Part shown: positions 1 to 5,498 of the stretch, piece after piece | Layout: every line of letters starts with the position of its first letter | Position numbering within the stretch: position 1 is the stretch's first letter | Assembly: GCA_035629935.1 (NCBI GenBank) | Contig: DASQLQ010000036.1 | Location: forward strand, 1-7,079 | Length of the DNA: 7,079 bases | Direction: 5' to 3' | DNA from: DASQLQ01 sp035629935 | GTDB taxonomy: Bacteria > Actinomycetota > CADDZG01 > WHSQ01 | Program-made: the position numbers and the translations under genes | The notes under the pieces: model-generated | The model's database searches: none | What the model was told of the DNA's origin: nothing | The model's input: only the letters and a program-made list of their open reading frames with translations

Positions 1-579
1 GGGCAGCAAAGCATCCAAGCGTTCGAGACTGAGAGCCAGATGCGCGCCACGTTTGCTACCGGCGACGGCATGCACCTCGTCGATGATCACCGTGTCGATG
101 AACCGCAGGGCCTCGCGAGCCTGCGAGGTCAGCAACAGGAACAATGATTCGGGCGTCGTGATGAGGATGTCGGGTGGGTGGGTTGCGAACCTGCGCCGGT
201 CCTCCTGAGGAGTGTCGCCGGTACGAACCCCGACCGAGATGTCCGGCGGCTCGGCCCCCACGCGTGGGGAGGTCGCCCGTATCCCATGCAGAGGGGATCG
301 CAGGTTGCGCTCGATGTCGACCGCCAGAGCCTTGAGCGGAGATACATAAAGGACTGCCAAACGCTCCTTCTCCGGAGGTTTGGGCCGGGTGGCCAGACGA
401 TCGATCGCCCACATGAAGGCGGCCAGAGTCTTGCCCGAACCGGTTGGAGCAACGACCAGGGCGTTGCTCCCCGAAGAGATCGACGCCCACGCCCCGGCCT
501 GAGCCGCGGTGGGCTCGGAGAAGGCACCGCTGAACCACGTTCGGGTTGCCGGGCTAAAGGCTGACATCGGATCGACCAT
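1..579 (-). CDS. lhr: Lhr-family ATP-dependent helicase, N-terminal part (truncated by window edge)
   Basis: This is the first 193 codons of a superfamily 2 helicase of the Lhr (large helicase-related) type, an ATP-dependent nucleic acid translocase linked to DNA repair and acting in the cytoplasm. The sequence shows the Lhr-type opening (FSPATRTWF near residue 8, then PTAAQAGAW, a Q-motif-like segment), Walker A APTGSGKT at 44-51, motif Ia (YVSPLKALAVDIERN), RTGDTPQEDRRRF, the TTPESL motif, and a Walker B box DEVH at 167-170 followed by GSKRGAHLALSLERLDAL, which is highly characteristic of Lhr. Full-length actinobacterial relatives are about 1,500 aa, so most of the gene lies left of the window. 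I chose the ATG at 579 because a GGGAGG lies 9 nt upstream. In-frame ATGs at 588 and 567 are alternatives. The gene is divergent from the NADH dehydrogenase gene, with 32 bp between starts. The family call is firm; the exact start is not. Confidence 0.93.
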   Translation of the reverse strand, partial: MVDPMSAFSPATRTWFSGAFSEPTAAQAGAWASISSGSNALVVAPTGSGKTLAAFMWAIDRLATRPKPPEKERLAVLYVSPLKALAVDIERNLRSPLHGIRATSPRVGAEPPDISVGVRTGDTPQEDRRRFATHPPDILITTPESLFLLLTSQAREALRFIDTVIIDEVHAVAGSKRGAHLALSLERLDALLP

Positions 580-611
580 TACCTCCATCCTCCCGCGCGA
601 GACTGCTTGTT

Positions 612-1925
612 GTGGCAGCCACGAAGGTCTTGATAGTCGGTGGGGGTTACGTCGGCCTCTATTCCGCGCTGGCTCTGAAAAAAAGAGCCCGGGAGGCCGA
701 GATCACGCTCGTCTCCCCGGAGAGCAACATGACCTATCAGCCGTTTCTTCCCGAGGCGGCATCGGGAAACATCGAGCCCCGCCACGTCGTCATCCCGCTG
801 AGGACCGTACTCAAAGGCGTCCGGCTGGTGACCGGGCGAGTGACCGCGATCGATCACACAACTCGCCGGGCGCGGGTGGAGCCGATCGAGGGGGCCGGGT
901 ACGACGTCGACTACACGCAGGTGATCCTGGGGGCCGGCTCTATCTCGCGAGTGCTGCCGGTTCCGGGGCTGCCGGAGAACGCCGTCGGTTTCAAGACCGT
1001 TGGAGAGGCGATCTATCTCCGCAACCACGTCCTCTCGTGCATGGATGCGGCCGAGTCCACGAACGACCCCGCCGTGAAGAAACGGGCACTAGCCTTCACG
1101 TTCGTCGGGGGTGGGTACGCCGGGGTCGAGGCACTAGCAGAGCTCGAAGACCTCGCCCGCGATGCATGCCGCTATTACTCGAGCGTCACCCGCGACGACA
1201 TGCGATGGGTGCTCGTCGAAGCCGCCGGCGGAATCCTTCCGGAGATCGGGGAGGGTCTCGGTGAATATGCCTTGGAACGATTGCGGAAGCGTTCTATCGA
1301 GACCTACCTCAACACCCGTTTGGAAGGCGCCACCGGCGGGGTGATGACGCTCTCGAACGGGGAGACGTTCGAATCCGACACGCTCGTATGGACGACGGGT
1401 GTCAAAGCCCACCCCTTGATGGGTGCGTTCGGTTTCTCGACCGACAAGCAAGGCCGGATCGAGGTCGACGAATGCATGCGCGTGAAGGGGGCGGCCGACG
1501 CGTGGGCCGCAGGAGACTGCGCAGCCGTTCCCGACCTCACCACCGGCGGCGTTTGTCCACCGACCGCCCAACACGCGTTGCGGCAAGCGCGCCGGCTAGG
1601 CAAGAACGTCGCCGCTGTTATCAACGGCGGTGAGCCGAAGCCGTTCAAGTACAAGAACCGTGGCGGGCTCGTTTCGCTCGGCCGCTATAAAGGAGTGGCG
1701 AGCGTGATGGGCTTGCGTTTGCGAGGATTCCCGGCCTGGTTCTTGCACCGGACCTATCACGTGATCATGGTCCCGACGATCAACCGTCGCGCCCGCATCC
1801 TCGTCGACTGGACAGTGGCACTGTTCTTCCGTCGGGATGTCGTGCAGCTGGGCTCACTGACTCAGCCACGCGAGGCCTTCATCGAGGCAACGAGCAGCCT
1901 CGTGGACGTTCGCAAAGAGACCTAG
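612..1925 (+). CDS. ndh: Type II NADH dehydrogenase-like FAD/NAD(P)-dependent oxidoreductase
   Basis: This 437-aa two-dinucleotide-binding-domain flavoprotein most likely oxidises NADH and passes electrons to quinone at the inner face of the membrane without pumping protons. FAD binding is shown by the N-terminal GGGYVG (residues 10-15) and by AWAAGDCA, with Asp302 of the GD pair. The NADH domain has VGGGYAGVE (165-173), and Glu203 at the end of its second strand fits NADH rather than NADPH. The sequence AQHALRQ (319-325) matches the AQxxxQ quinone-site motif of NDH-2 enzymes. The C-terminus (about 370-420) is rich in Phe, Trp, Val and Arg and looks like the amphipathic membrane-anchoring region of the family. 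Length is typical. The start is a GTG at 612; no Shine-Dalgarno precedes it, so leaderless or weak initiation is possible. The stop lies 7 bp from the stop of the convergent SDR gene. A soluble NAD(P)H:acceptor oxidoreductase of the same fold is the main alternative. Confidence 0.88.
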   Translation: MAATKVLIVGGGYVGLYSALALKKRAREAEITLVSPESNMTYQPFLPEAASGNIEPRHVVIPLRTVLKGVRLVTGRVTAIDHTTRRARVEPIEGAGYDVDYTQVILGAGSISRVLPVPGLPENAVGFKTVGEAIYLRNHVLSCMDAAESTNDPAVKKRALAFTFVGGGYAGVEALAELEDLARDACRYYSSVTRDDMRWVLVEAAGGILPEIGEGLGEYALERLRKRSIETYLNTRLEGATGGVMTLSNGETFESDTLVWTTGVKAHPLMGAFGFSTDKQGRIEVDECMRVKGAADAWAAGDCAAVPDLTTGGVCPPTAQHALRQARRLGKNVAAVINGGEPKPFKYKNRGGLVSLGRYKGVASVMGLRLRGFPAWFLHRTYHVIMVPTINRRARILVDWTVALFFRRDVVQLGSLTQPREAFIEATSSLVDVRKET

Positions 1926-1932
1926 TTCGTAT

Positions 1933-2922
1933 CTACGTAACCGTCTCGCGAGTAGTGCGTTTCGATCCACTCCGAGAAGTCTGCACGAGCGTCCGGGCCC
2001 CCTCGCGATAGGTCGGATAAGCGGGCTTCCATCCGAGCTCTTCCTTGATGTGGCGGTTCGAAGCGCGCAGATTCGTCTGCGCCATCTGCGCCGCATAGCT
2101 CGTGGCGATCTTGGCGAGGCCGACGGGGATGCTCTTGGGACCGGGCAGGTCGAGGACACGCGCGATCTCCGCCGTCGTCGCAGCGAGGCTGGCCGGCTCG
2201 TCGTCGACGACGTTGAAGACAGACCCCGCAGGAGCTTTCTCCAACGCATCCGCGATCGCAGTGGCGCCATCTTCGATATGTATCCACGACAGCTGACCCT
2301 TGCCGCCGCCGGGAAGTAACATCATGTGCTTGCGCAGCATCGAGATCACGAAGTCGGTGGAGCCGACATTCGGTCCGTAGAAGAGGCCGAGGCGCAAAAC
2401 TATCCCCTCGACCTGGGGATGGTCGGAAGTGTCCAGAACCATCCGCTCCATGATCTGCAACGCGTCGAGAGCCTGGTTCATCTTGGTGTTGTCGACATGG
2501 GATCCGAAAGGAGCGTCCTCTTCGAGTGGCGCGGCCCCCCTATCGCCGTAGCCGTAACCGAAGATCATCGACTCGACTAGGTAACGCTTCACACCGTGGC
2601 GCGTCGCCGCCCCCAGGAGATTCCGAGTGCCTTCGGTCCGCAAGACGTTGGTCGCATCGAGATCGCCCGGACGGAAAGCGCCGCGCTTGGGGATCGCGTT
2701 CAACAACTGGATCACGGCCTCCGGTTGCGCCTCTTGTACGGCGGCTTCTATCGATGCCTCTTCCAAGACGTCCCCGATAACCGGGCGAGCACCGAGCGCC
2801 GTGATCGTCCCGGACTTGCCCCGATCCCGGGTGAGTCCGTAGACCTCATGACCGCGCCGAACCAGTTCCTTGATCGCGGGGGTGCCCAGCGCTCCCGTCG
2901 CCCCGGCAACCAATACCTTCAT
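1933..2922 (-). CDS. Atypical extended-SDR / NAD-dependent epimerase-like protein (ECF41-linked)
   Basis: This 329-aa Rossmann-fold protein belongs to the extended short-chain dehydrogenase/epimerase superfamily. It starts with the nucleotide-binding loop GATGALG (residues 7-13). Arg32 and Arg34 after the second strand suggest NADP(H), and GDV follows at 50-52. Later landmarks of the fold are LRLGLFYGP (177-185), SWIHIEDGATAI (212-223) and VFNVVDDEP (235-243). The catalytic YxxxK pair is not recognisable: the region where it is expected (about 135-165) has VDNTK and ALDALQIME without a suitably placed Tyr. The protein may therefore bind the cofactor without classic epimerase or dehydrogenase chemistry. 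Its ATG overlaps the TGA of the upstream membrane-protein gene (ATGA), so the two are probably translated together. It fits the epimerase class of the carboxymuconolactone decarboxylase/oxidoreductase/epimerase genes that accompany ECF41 sigma factors. Substrate unknown. Confidence 0.88.
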   Translation of the reverse strand: MKVLVAGATGALGTPAIKELVRRGHEVYGLTRDRGKSGTITALGARPVIGDVLEEASIEAAVQEAQPEAVIQLLNAIPKRGAFRPGDLDATNVLRTEGTRNLLGAATRHGVKRYLVESMIFGYGYGDRGAAPLEEDAPFGSHVDNTKMNQALDALQIMERMVLDTSDHPQVEGIVLRLGLFYGPNVGSTDFVISMLRKHMMLLPGGGKGQLSWIHIEDGATAIADALEKAPAGSVFNVVDDEPASLAATTAEIARVLDLPGPKSIPVGLAKIATSYAAQMAQTNLRASNRHIKEELGWKPAYPTYREGARTLVQTSRSGSKRTTRETVT

Positions 2923-3299
2923 GTTCGGACCTCCTTAGCGCGAGCGAACGCACCGACGACGAGGAAGATCGCTAGCAGGGCCAGCAAGGGAATGTCGGTC
3001 GGATTGCCGCCCTTGTTCGAATCGACGATGTGCGACACGACGTGAAAGACACCGGCCACCGCAGCGCCCGTCAGTGCAACGAGCAGGCCATCGCGCCACT
3101 TCGCCGCCGCTAGAAGGGCGCCCCCGATCCCGAGCTGGAACGATCCAATGTCACGCAACAGGTGTGCGTTGAACGGCGGGAACGCAACAAGGGCGTCGAA
3201 GAACGACCGGGGCGCGAGAAACGGCCACACCCCCCCTAGGACGACGAAGAACCCAACTGCGGCGACCCACGACAAGCGCACGAGCGGCGATCTGGTCAT
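2919..3299 (-). CDS. Small four-helix integral membrane protein, first gene of ECF41-controlled operon
   Basis: This 126-aa protein is dominated by four hydrophobic stretches: about residues 9-28 (WVAAVGFFVVLGGVWPFL), 52-66, 71-88 and 103-119. The N-terminus (MTRSPLVRL) is short and basic, and the C-terminus (ARAKEVRT) is polar. Between helices 1 and 2 sits a polar segment, PRSFFDALVAFPPFNAHLLR, followed by DIGSFQL, and helix 3 ends in GVFHVVSHIVD with two His. These resemble a family of uncharacterised actinobacterial membrane proteins I have seen but cannot name. The frame is open to 3626, but that would overlap the sigma gene. The ATG at 3299 has a perfect AAAGGAGG (3308-3315) 8 nt upstream, which fixes the start. 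It is the promoter-proximal gene of the operon with the SDR and overlaps it by 4 nt. The function could be a transporter, a DoxX-like redox partner or a sensor; nothing in the sequence decides this. Confidence 0.87.
   Translation of the reverse strand: MTRSPLVRLSWVAAVGFFVVLGGVWPFLAPRSFFDALVAFPPFNAHLLRDIGSFQLGIGGALLAAAKWRDGLLVALTGAAVAGVFHVVSHIVDSNKGGNPTDIPLLALLAIFLVVGAFARAKEVRT
2929..2936 (-). promoter_or_regulatory. Ribosome binding site of the SDR gene inside the upstream CDS
   Basis: AAGGAGGT is a near-perfect anti-16S match and sits 6 nt before the SDR ATG at 2922. It lies within the last codons of the membrane-protein gene. Together with the ATGA stop/start overlap (2919-2922) it indicates translational coupling plus strong independent initiation. 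Confidence 0.85.
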
Positions 3300-3307
3300 T
3301 TTGCTTG

Positions 3308-3315
3308 CCTCCTTT
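3308..3315 (-). promoter_or_regulatory. Ribosome binding site of the membrane-protein gene
   Basis: AAAGGAGG lies 8 nt upstream of the ATG at 3299. It decides the start of the 126-aa protein against the longer open frame that runs back into the sigma gene. It falls downstream of the predicted ECF41 -10 element, so the predicted leader is about 30 nt. Confidence 0.85.
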
Positions 3316-3334
3316 GACTTTCCTCCACCTATAG

Positions 3335-3361
3335 GACGAGATGCCCCCCTTGAATGTGACA
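3335..3361 (-). promoter_or_regulatory. ECF41-type promoter for the membrane protein/SDR operon
   Basis: Read on the minus strand, TGTCACA (3361 down to 3355) is followed by exactly 16 nt and then CGTC (3338 down to 3335). TGTCACA plus CGTC is the promoter signature known for ECF41 sigma factors, and the adjacent gene encodes one. The predicted transcript would start near 3328 and carry a leader of about 30 nt with the Shine-Dalgarno of the membrane-protein gene. Motif, spacing and position are seen directly; recognition by this sigma factor is inferred. Confidence 0.85.
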
Positions 3362-3388
3362 TGTCACAGGCGATCGCCCTGTCTCGTC
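3362..3388 (+). promoter_or_regulatory. ECF41-type promoter for the sigma factor gene (autoregulation)
   Basis: TGTCACA (3362-3368), a 16-nt spacer, and CGTC (3385-3388) match the ECF41 signature on the plus strand, 25 bp upstream of the sigma ATG. The -35 directly abuts the -35 of the divergent promoter, and the two form the perfect palindrome TGTGACATGTCACA (3355-3368). The spacer itself contains a second palindrome, GGCGATCGCC (3369-3378). The predicted leader is only about 20 nt. The arrangement suggests positive autoregulation. Confidence 0.83.
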
Positions 3389-3405
3389 TGGATACAAGGA
3401 AGATA

Positions 3406-3411
3406 GGGAGG
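3406..3411 (+). promoter_or_regulatory. Unusually placed Shine-Dalgarno of the sigma factor gene
   Basis: GGGAGG ends only 2 nt before the ATG at 3414, closer than the usual 5-9 nt. A second purine run, AAGGA (3396-3400), is 13 nt away, which is far. No alternative start codon lies in the conserved sigma region just downstream, so the start stands but initiation may be weak. Confidence 0.5.
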
Positions 3412-3413
3412 AC

Positions 3414-4268
3414 ATGGCCGACACAGACACTTTCCACGAGCTGCGGGGGTATCTCTTCGGGCTCGCGTACCGGATGCTCGGCAGCGCCGGAGACGCGGAA
3501 GACATCGTCCAGGAGGCCTATCTCCGCTGGAGCAATATCTCGGAACCGGTCGACTCCCCAAAGGCGTTCCTCTCGAAAGTCACGACCAGGCTCTGCATCG
3601 ATCATCTGAAGTCGGCGCGGGTTCAACGCGAGAGCTACGTGGGTCCCTGGTTGCCGGAGCCGGTGCCCACGGAACAGATCGCAGGCCCCGAAGAAGCTGC
3701 CGAGAAAGCCGATTCGCTGTCGATGGCATTCCTGGTGGTGCTCGAAAGCCTGAGCCCCACCGAACGTGCGGTGTTCCTTCTACGCGAGGTGTTCGGTTAC
3801 GACTATCCCGAGATCGCCGAGATCGTCGATCGCAGCGAAGCCAACTGCAGGCAGATCGCACATCGCGCCAAGGAACACATCGCCAGCCGCCGGCCGCGAT
3901 TCGAAGCGTCGAGAGAACAACGCGAGGACCTCATGTATCGGTTCATGGCCGCTTGCACGATGGGCGACATGGATGGGCTGATGACGCTACTCACCGAGGA
4001 CATCACATTGTTCAGCGACGGAGGGGGCCGCACCCGTGCAGCGCGCAAGCCCATCTACGGCGCGTCCAAGGTGGCGCGCTTCTTACTTGGGGTGATCCAG
4101 AAAGCTCCGGAGGACTACTCCACCCAGATCGTGAACGTGAACGGTCAACCCGCAATTGCCTTGTACGAGGGAACGCGGCCCTTCACGGTCCTGAGCTTGG
4201 ACATGACCGAAGACCGCATCCAGGGTCTGCACGTCGTGGTCAACCCCGACAAGCTCGCACGTTTCTAG
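3414..4268 (+). CDS. sigJ: ECF41-group RNA polymerase sigma factor with fused SnoaL-like C-terminal domain (SigJ-like)
   Basis: This 284-aa protein directs RNA polymerase to a small set of promoters. Region sigma2 spans about residues 7-70 (LFGLAYRMLGSAGDAEDIVQEAYLRW, then PKAFLSKVTTRLCIDHL). The linker has the ECF41 hallmark YVGPWLPEP (75-83). Region sigma4 is at about 105-158 (LSPTERAVFLLREVFGYDYPEIAEI, helix-turn-helix SEANCRQIAHRAKEHI). The C-terminal extension (about 170-284) is a SnoaL/NTF2-like domain with the other ECF41 signatures DGGG (202-205) and NPDKL (277-281). In this group the fused domain replaces an anti-sigma factor and modulates activity, and none is encoded here. Upstream lies a matching promoter, shared back-to-back with the membrane protein/SDR operon. 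The 3' end overlaps the end of the convergent PLP-enzyme gene by 4 bp (CTAG). The inducing signal is unknown. The group assignment is firm because all three short motifs are intact. Confidence 0.95.
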   Translation: MADTDTFHELRGYLFGLAYRMLGSAGDAEDIVQEAYLRWSNISEPVDSPKAFLSKVTTRLCIDHLKSARVQRESYVGPWLPEPVPTEQIAGPEEAAEKADSLSMAFLVVLESLSPTERAVFLLREVFGYDYPEIAEIVDRSEANCRQIAHRAKEHIASRRPRFEASREQREDLMYRFMAACTMGDMDGLMTLLTEDITLFSDGGGRTRAARKPIYGASKVARFLLGVIQKAPEDYSTQIVNVNGQPAIALYEGTRPFTVLSLDMTEDRIQGLHVVVNPDKLARF

Positions 4269-5482
4269 TTTTCTTCCGGCTCCCAGCCGTCGCCGGATCT
4301 CACCAACCAGTGGATCGGGCCCATCGACGGCTTCTCCGTGCGCTCGCGCCCGGTGATGTTCACTAGGACGGTGTCGTCCGGCGCCAGGTCGCCGCGCTGT
4401 CGCAACTTGATCGCGCCCGCAAGCGCCGCCGCCGCAGCGAAACAGGAGCTGATGCCCTCCTCGTCCTCCAGCAGATCGTGAGCCGCGCGTATCTCGACCT
4501 CGGATACCGCTACGAAAGTTCCACCGGTGGCGACCACCAGCTGTCGCACCGGTGGGTAGGCCAGAGTCGGATTCCCGCGCAGGATCGCTTTCGCTATGCC
4601 GATCGGCCGTTCGACGATGTCCTGTGGGCGTATCTGATCGGAACCGGACTCCCACGCCGTGACCATCGGAGCACACGTGTCCTGCTGTACGCAGACCATG
4701 CGCGGTATCTCGGCGATCGCCCCAAGCGCTTTCATCTGGCACGCTCCCCTGTGGGTGCCATAGACGCCCATCGCACTCGACACCGCTTGGAAATACCAAT
4801 CGATCGTGCCGGGGACCTGGTCGGCTGCTTCGAGGAACGCGAGCTTCAGGCCCTCTCGACGTCCTGGGTTGAAGAACCCGCGCTCGGAGATCAAACCGTT
4901 TCGCTCGGCGTAGGCGCGCGCCGCGTCGAATGCTTCGACGAAGGTCGCGTCCCTCAATACGAAGTTCACGACCTGCGGACTATCCGGGATGTGCAGGCGT
5001 TTGGCGAAGTCCGAGGCCGTGAACAGGTACATCGTCATTCCCGCCACCTGAGTTATCGCATGGGCGTATGCGGTCGAGCTGTTACCCGTAGACGACGTGC
5101 AGAAGCCTCGGACTCCTCCCTCGTACAGATAAGGGATCGCCACGGCGGCCATCCGGTCCTTGGTGGTCCCGGTGAGAAGCAGGGTTTCGTTCTTCAGATA
5201 GAGCCCGGTCATACCTAACTTGTCGCCGAGCGCAACCGCGTGCACGGTATCCGTGAAACGACCGTGCGACGGAAGCAGCCGGTCGTCGTGAACAGGGATC
5301 AGGTCGCGGAATCGGATGAAAGGATTCTGCGAGTCGCGTAGTTCGGCCCGGTCCAGGTCGTACTCGATGTCTGTCATCGCCCCGCACTGCTCGCAGAACG
5401 GAGTGAAGGCATCACTTGCCGGACGGTGGCACTTCGTACAAATGGTTTGCCACCCGTCGTGAGGGCCGCGTGAGGCCCTCAC
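4265..5482 (-). CDS. Threonine synthase-like PLP-dependent enzyme, paralog A
   Basis: This 405-aa fold-type II PLP enzyme belongs to the tryptophan synthase beta/threonine synthase superfamily. An N-terminal zinc ribbon is visible (Cys15, Cys18, Cys30, Cys33). The presumed Schiff-base lysine is Lys108 in TGTTKDRMA. TSSTGNSST (129-137) is the cofactor-ring loop, with Asn134. QAVSSAMGVYG matches the phosphate-loop region, and VLVNITGRER lies near the C-terminus. Around the lysine the usual D-E and PTG have become N-E and LTG, so this copy is more diverged than paralog B. The start is a GTG at 5482 with GAGGA 5 nt upstream; no other start precedes the first zinc cysteine. It begins 16 nt after the stop of B and is its operon partner. 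A perfect hairpin covers the start codon. Beta- or gamma-elimination/replacement on an amino acid is plausible, but true threonine synthase activity is not supported specifically. Confidence 0.9.
   Translation of the reverse strand: MRASRGPHDGWQTICTKCHRPASDAFTPFCEQCGAMTDIEYDLDRAELRDSQNPFIRFRDLIPVHDDRLLPSHGRFTDTVHAVALGDKLGMTGLYLKNETLLLTGTTKDRMAAVAIPYLYEGGVRGFCTSSTGNSSTAYAHAITQVAGMTMYLFTASDFAKRLHIPDSPQVVNFVLRDATFVEAFDAARAYAERNGLISERGFFNPGRREGLKLAFLEAADQVPGTIDWYFQAVSSAMGVYGTHRGACQMKALGAIAEIPRMVCVQQDTCAPMVTAWESGSDQIRPQDIVERPIGIAKAILRGNPTLAYPPVRQLVVATGGTFVAVSEVEIRAAHDLLEDEEGISSCFAAAAALAGAIKLRQRGDLAPDDTVLVNITGRERTEKPSMGPIHWLVRSGDGWEPEEN
5459..5482 (-). repeat. 9-bp perfect inverted repeat (hairpin) over the start codon of PLP paralog A
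   Basis: GTGAGGGCC (5459-5467) and GGCCCTCAC (5474-5482) are exact inverse complements separated by 6 nt. In the minus-strand mRNA the GUG start codon forms the base of this GC-rich stem and codons 1-8 form the whole hairpin. The Shine-Dalgarno (GAGGA) is just outside. There is no U-run, so it is not a terminator. Folded, it should hinder initiation on paralog A; ribosomes finishing paralog B, 16 nt upstream, could help open it. Confidence 0.75.
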
Positions 5483-5498
5483 CGAGTTCCTCTTTCGA

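Noticed and set aside
509..1264. Plus-strand open frame of 251 codons across the lhr/ndh junction
   Set aside because: Arg/Gly-rich low-information translation antisense to lhr and out of frame with the recognised ndh; a shadow of high-GC coding sequence.
3369..3378. GGCGATCGCC palindrome in the promoter spacer as a specific operator
   Set aside because: The same 10-mer occurs inside paralog A at 4712-4721 and its core recurs elsewhere in genes, so it is more likely part of the general CGATCG enrichment.
3300..3626. N-terminal extension of the membrane-protein frame back to 3626 (235 aa in total)
   Set aside because: It would overlap the sigma factor's sigma2 region and the divergent promoter, and its residues look like shadow translation. 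The ATG at 3299 with AAAGGAGG 8 nt upstream is a clearly better start.
4268..4310. Possible intrinsic terminator after the sigma gene (TTTTCTTCC and CCGGC repeats)
   Set aside because: The T-rich stretch precedes rather than follows any stem, and it is the coding 3' end of paralog A. No convincing hairpin plus T-run.
4478..5218. Plus-strand open frame of 246 codons, and a similar one at 5703-6479
   Set aside because: Both lie antisense to the two PLP-enzyme genes in equivalent positions, as expected for shadows of paralogous sequences. No recognisable motif.
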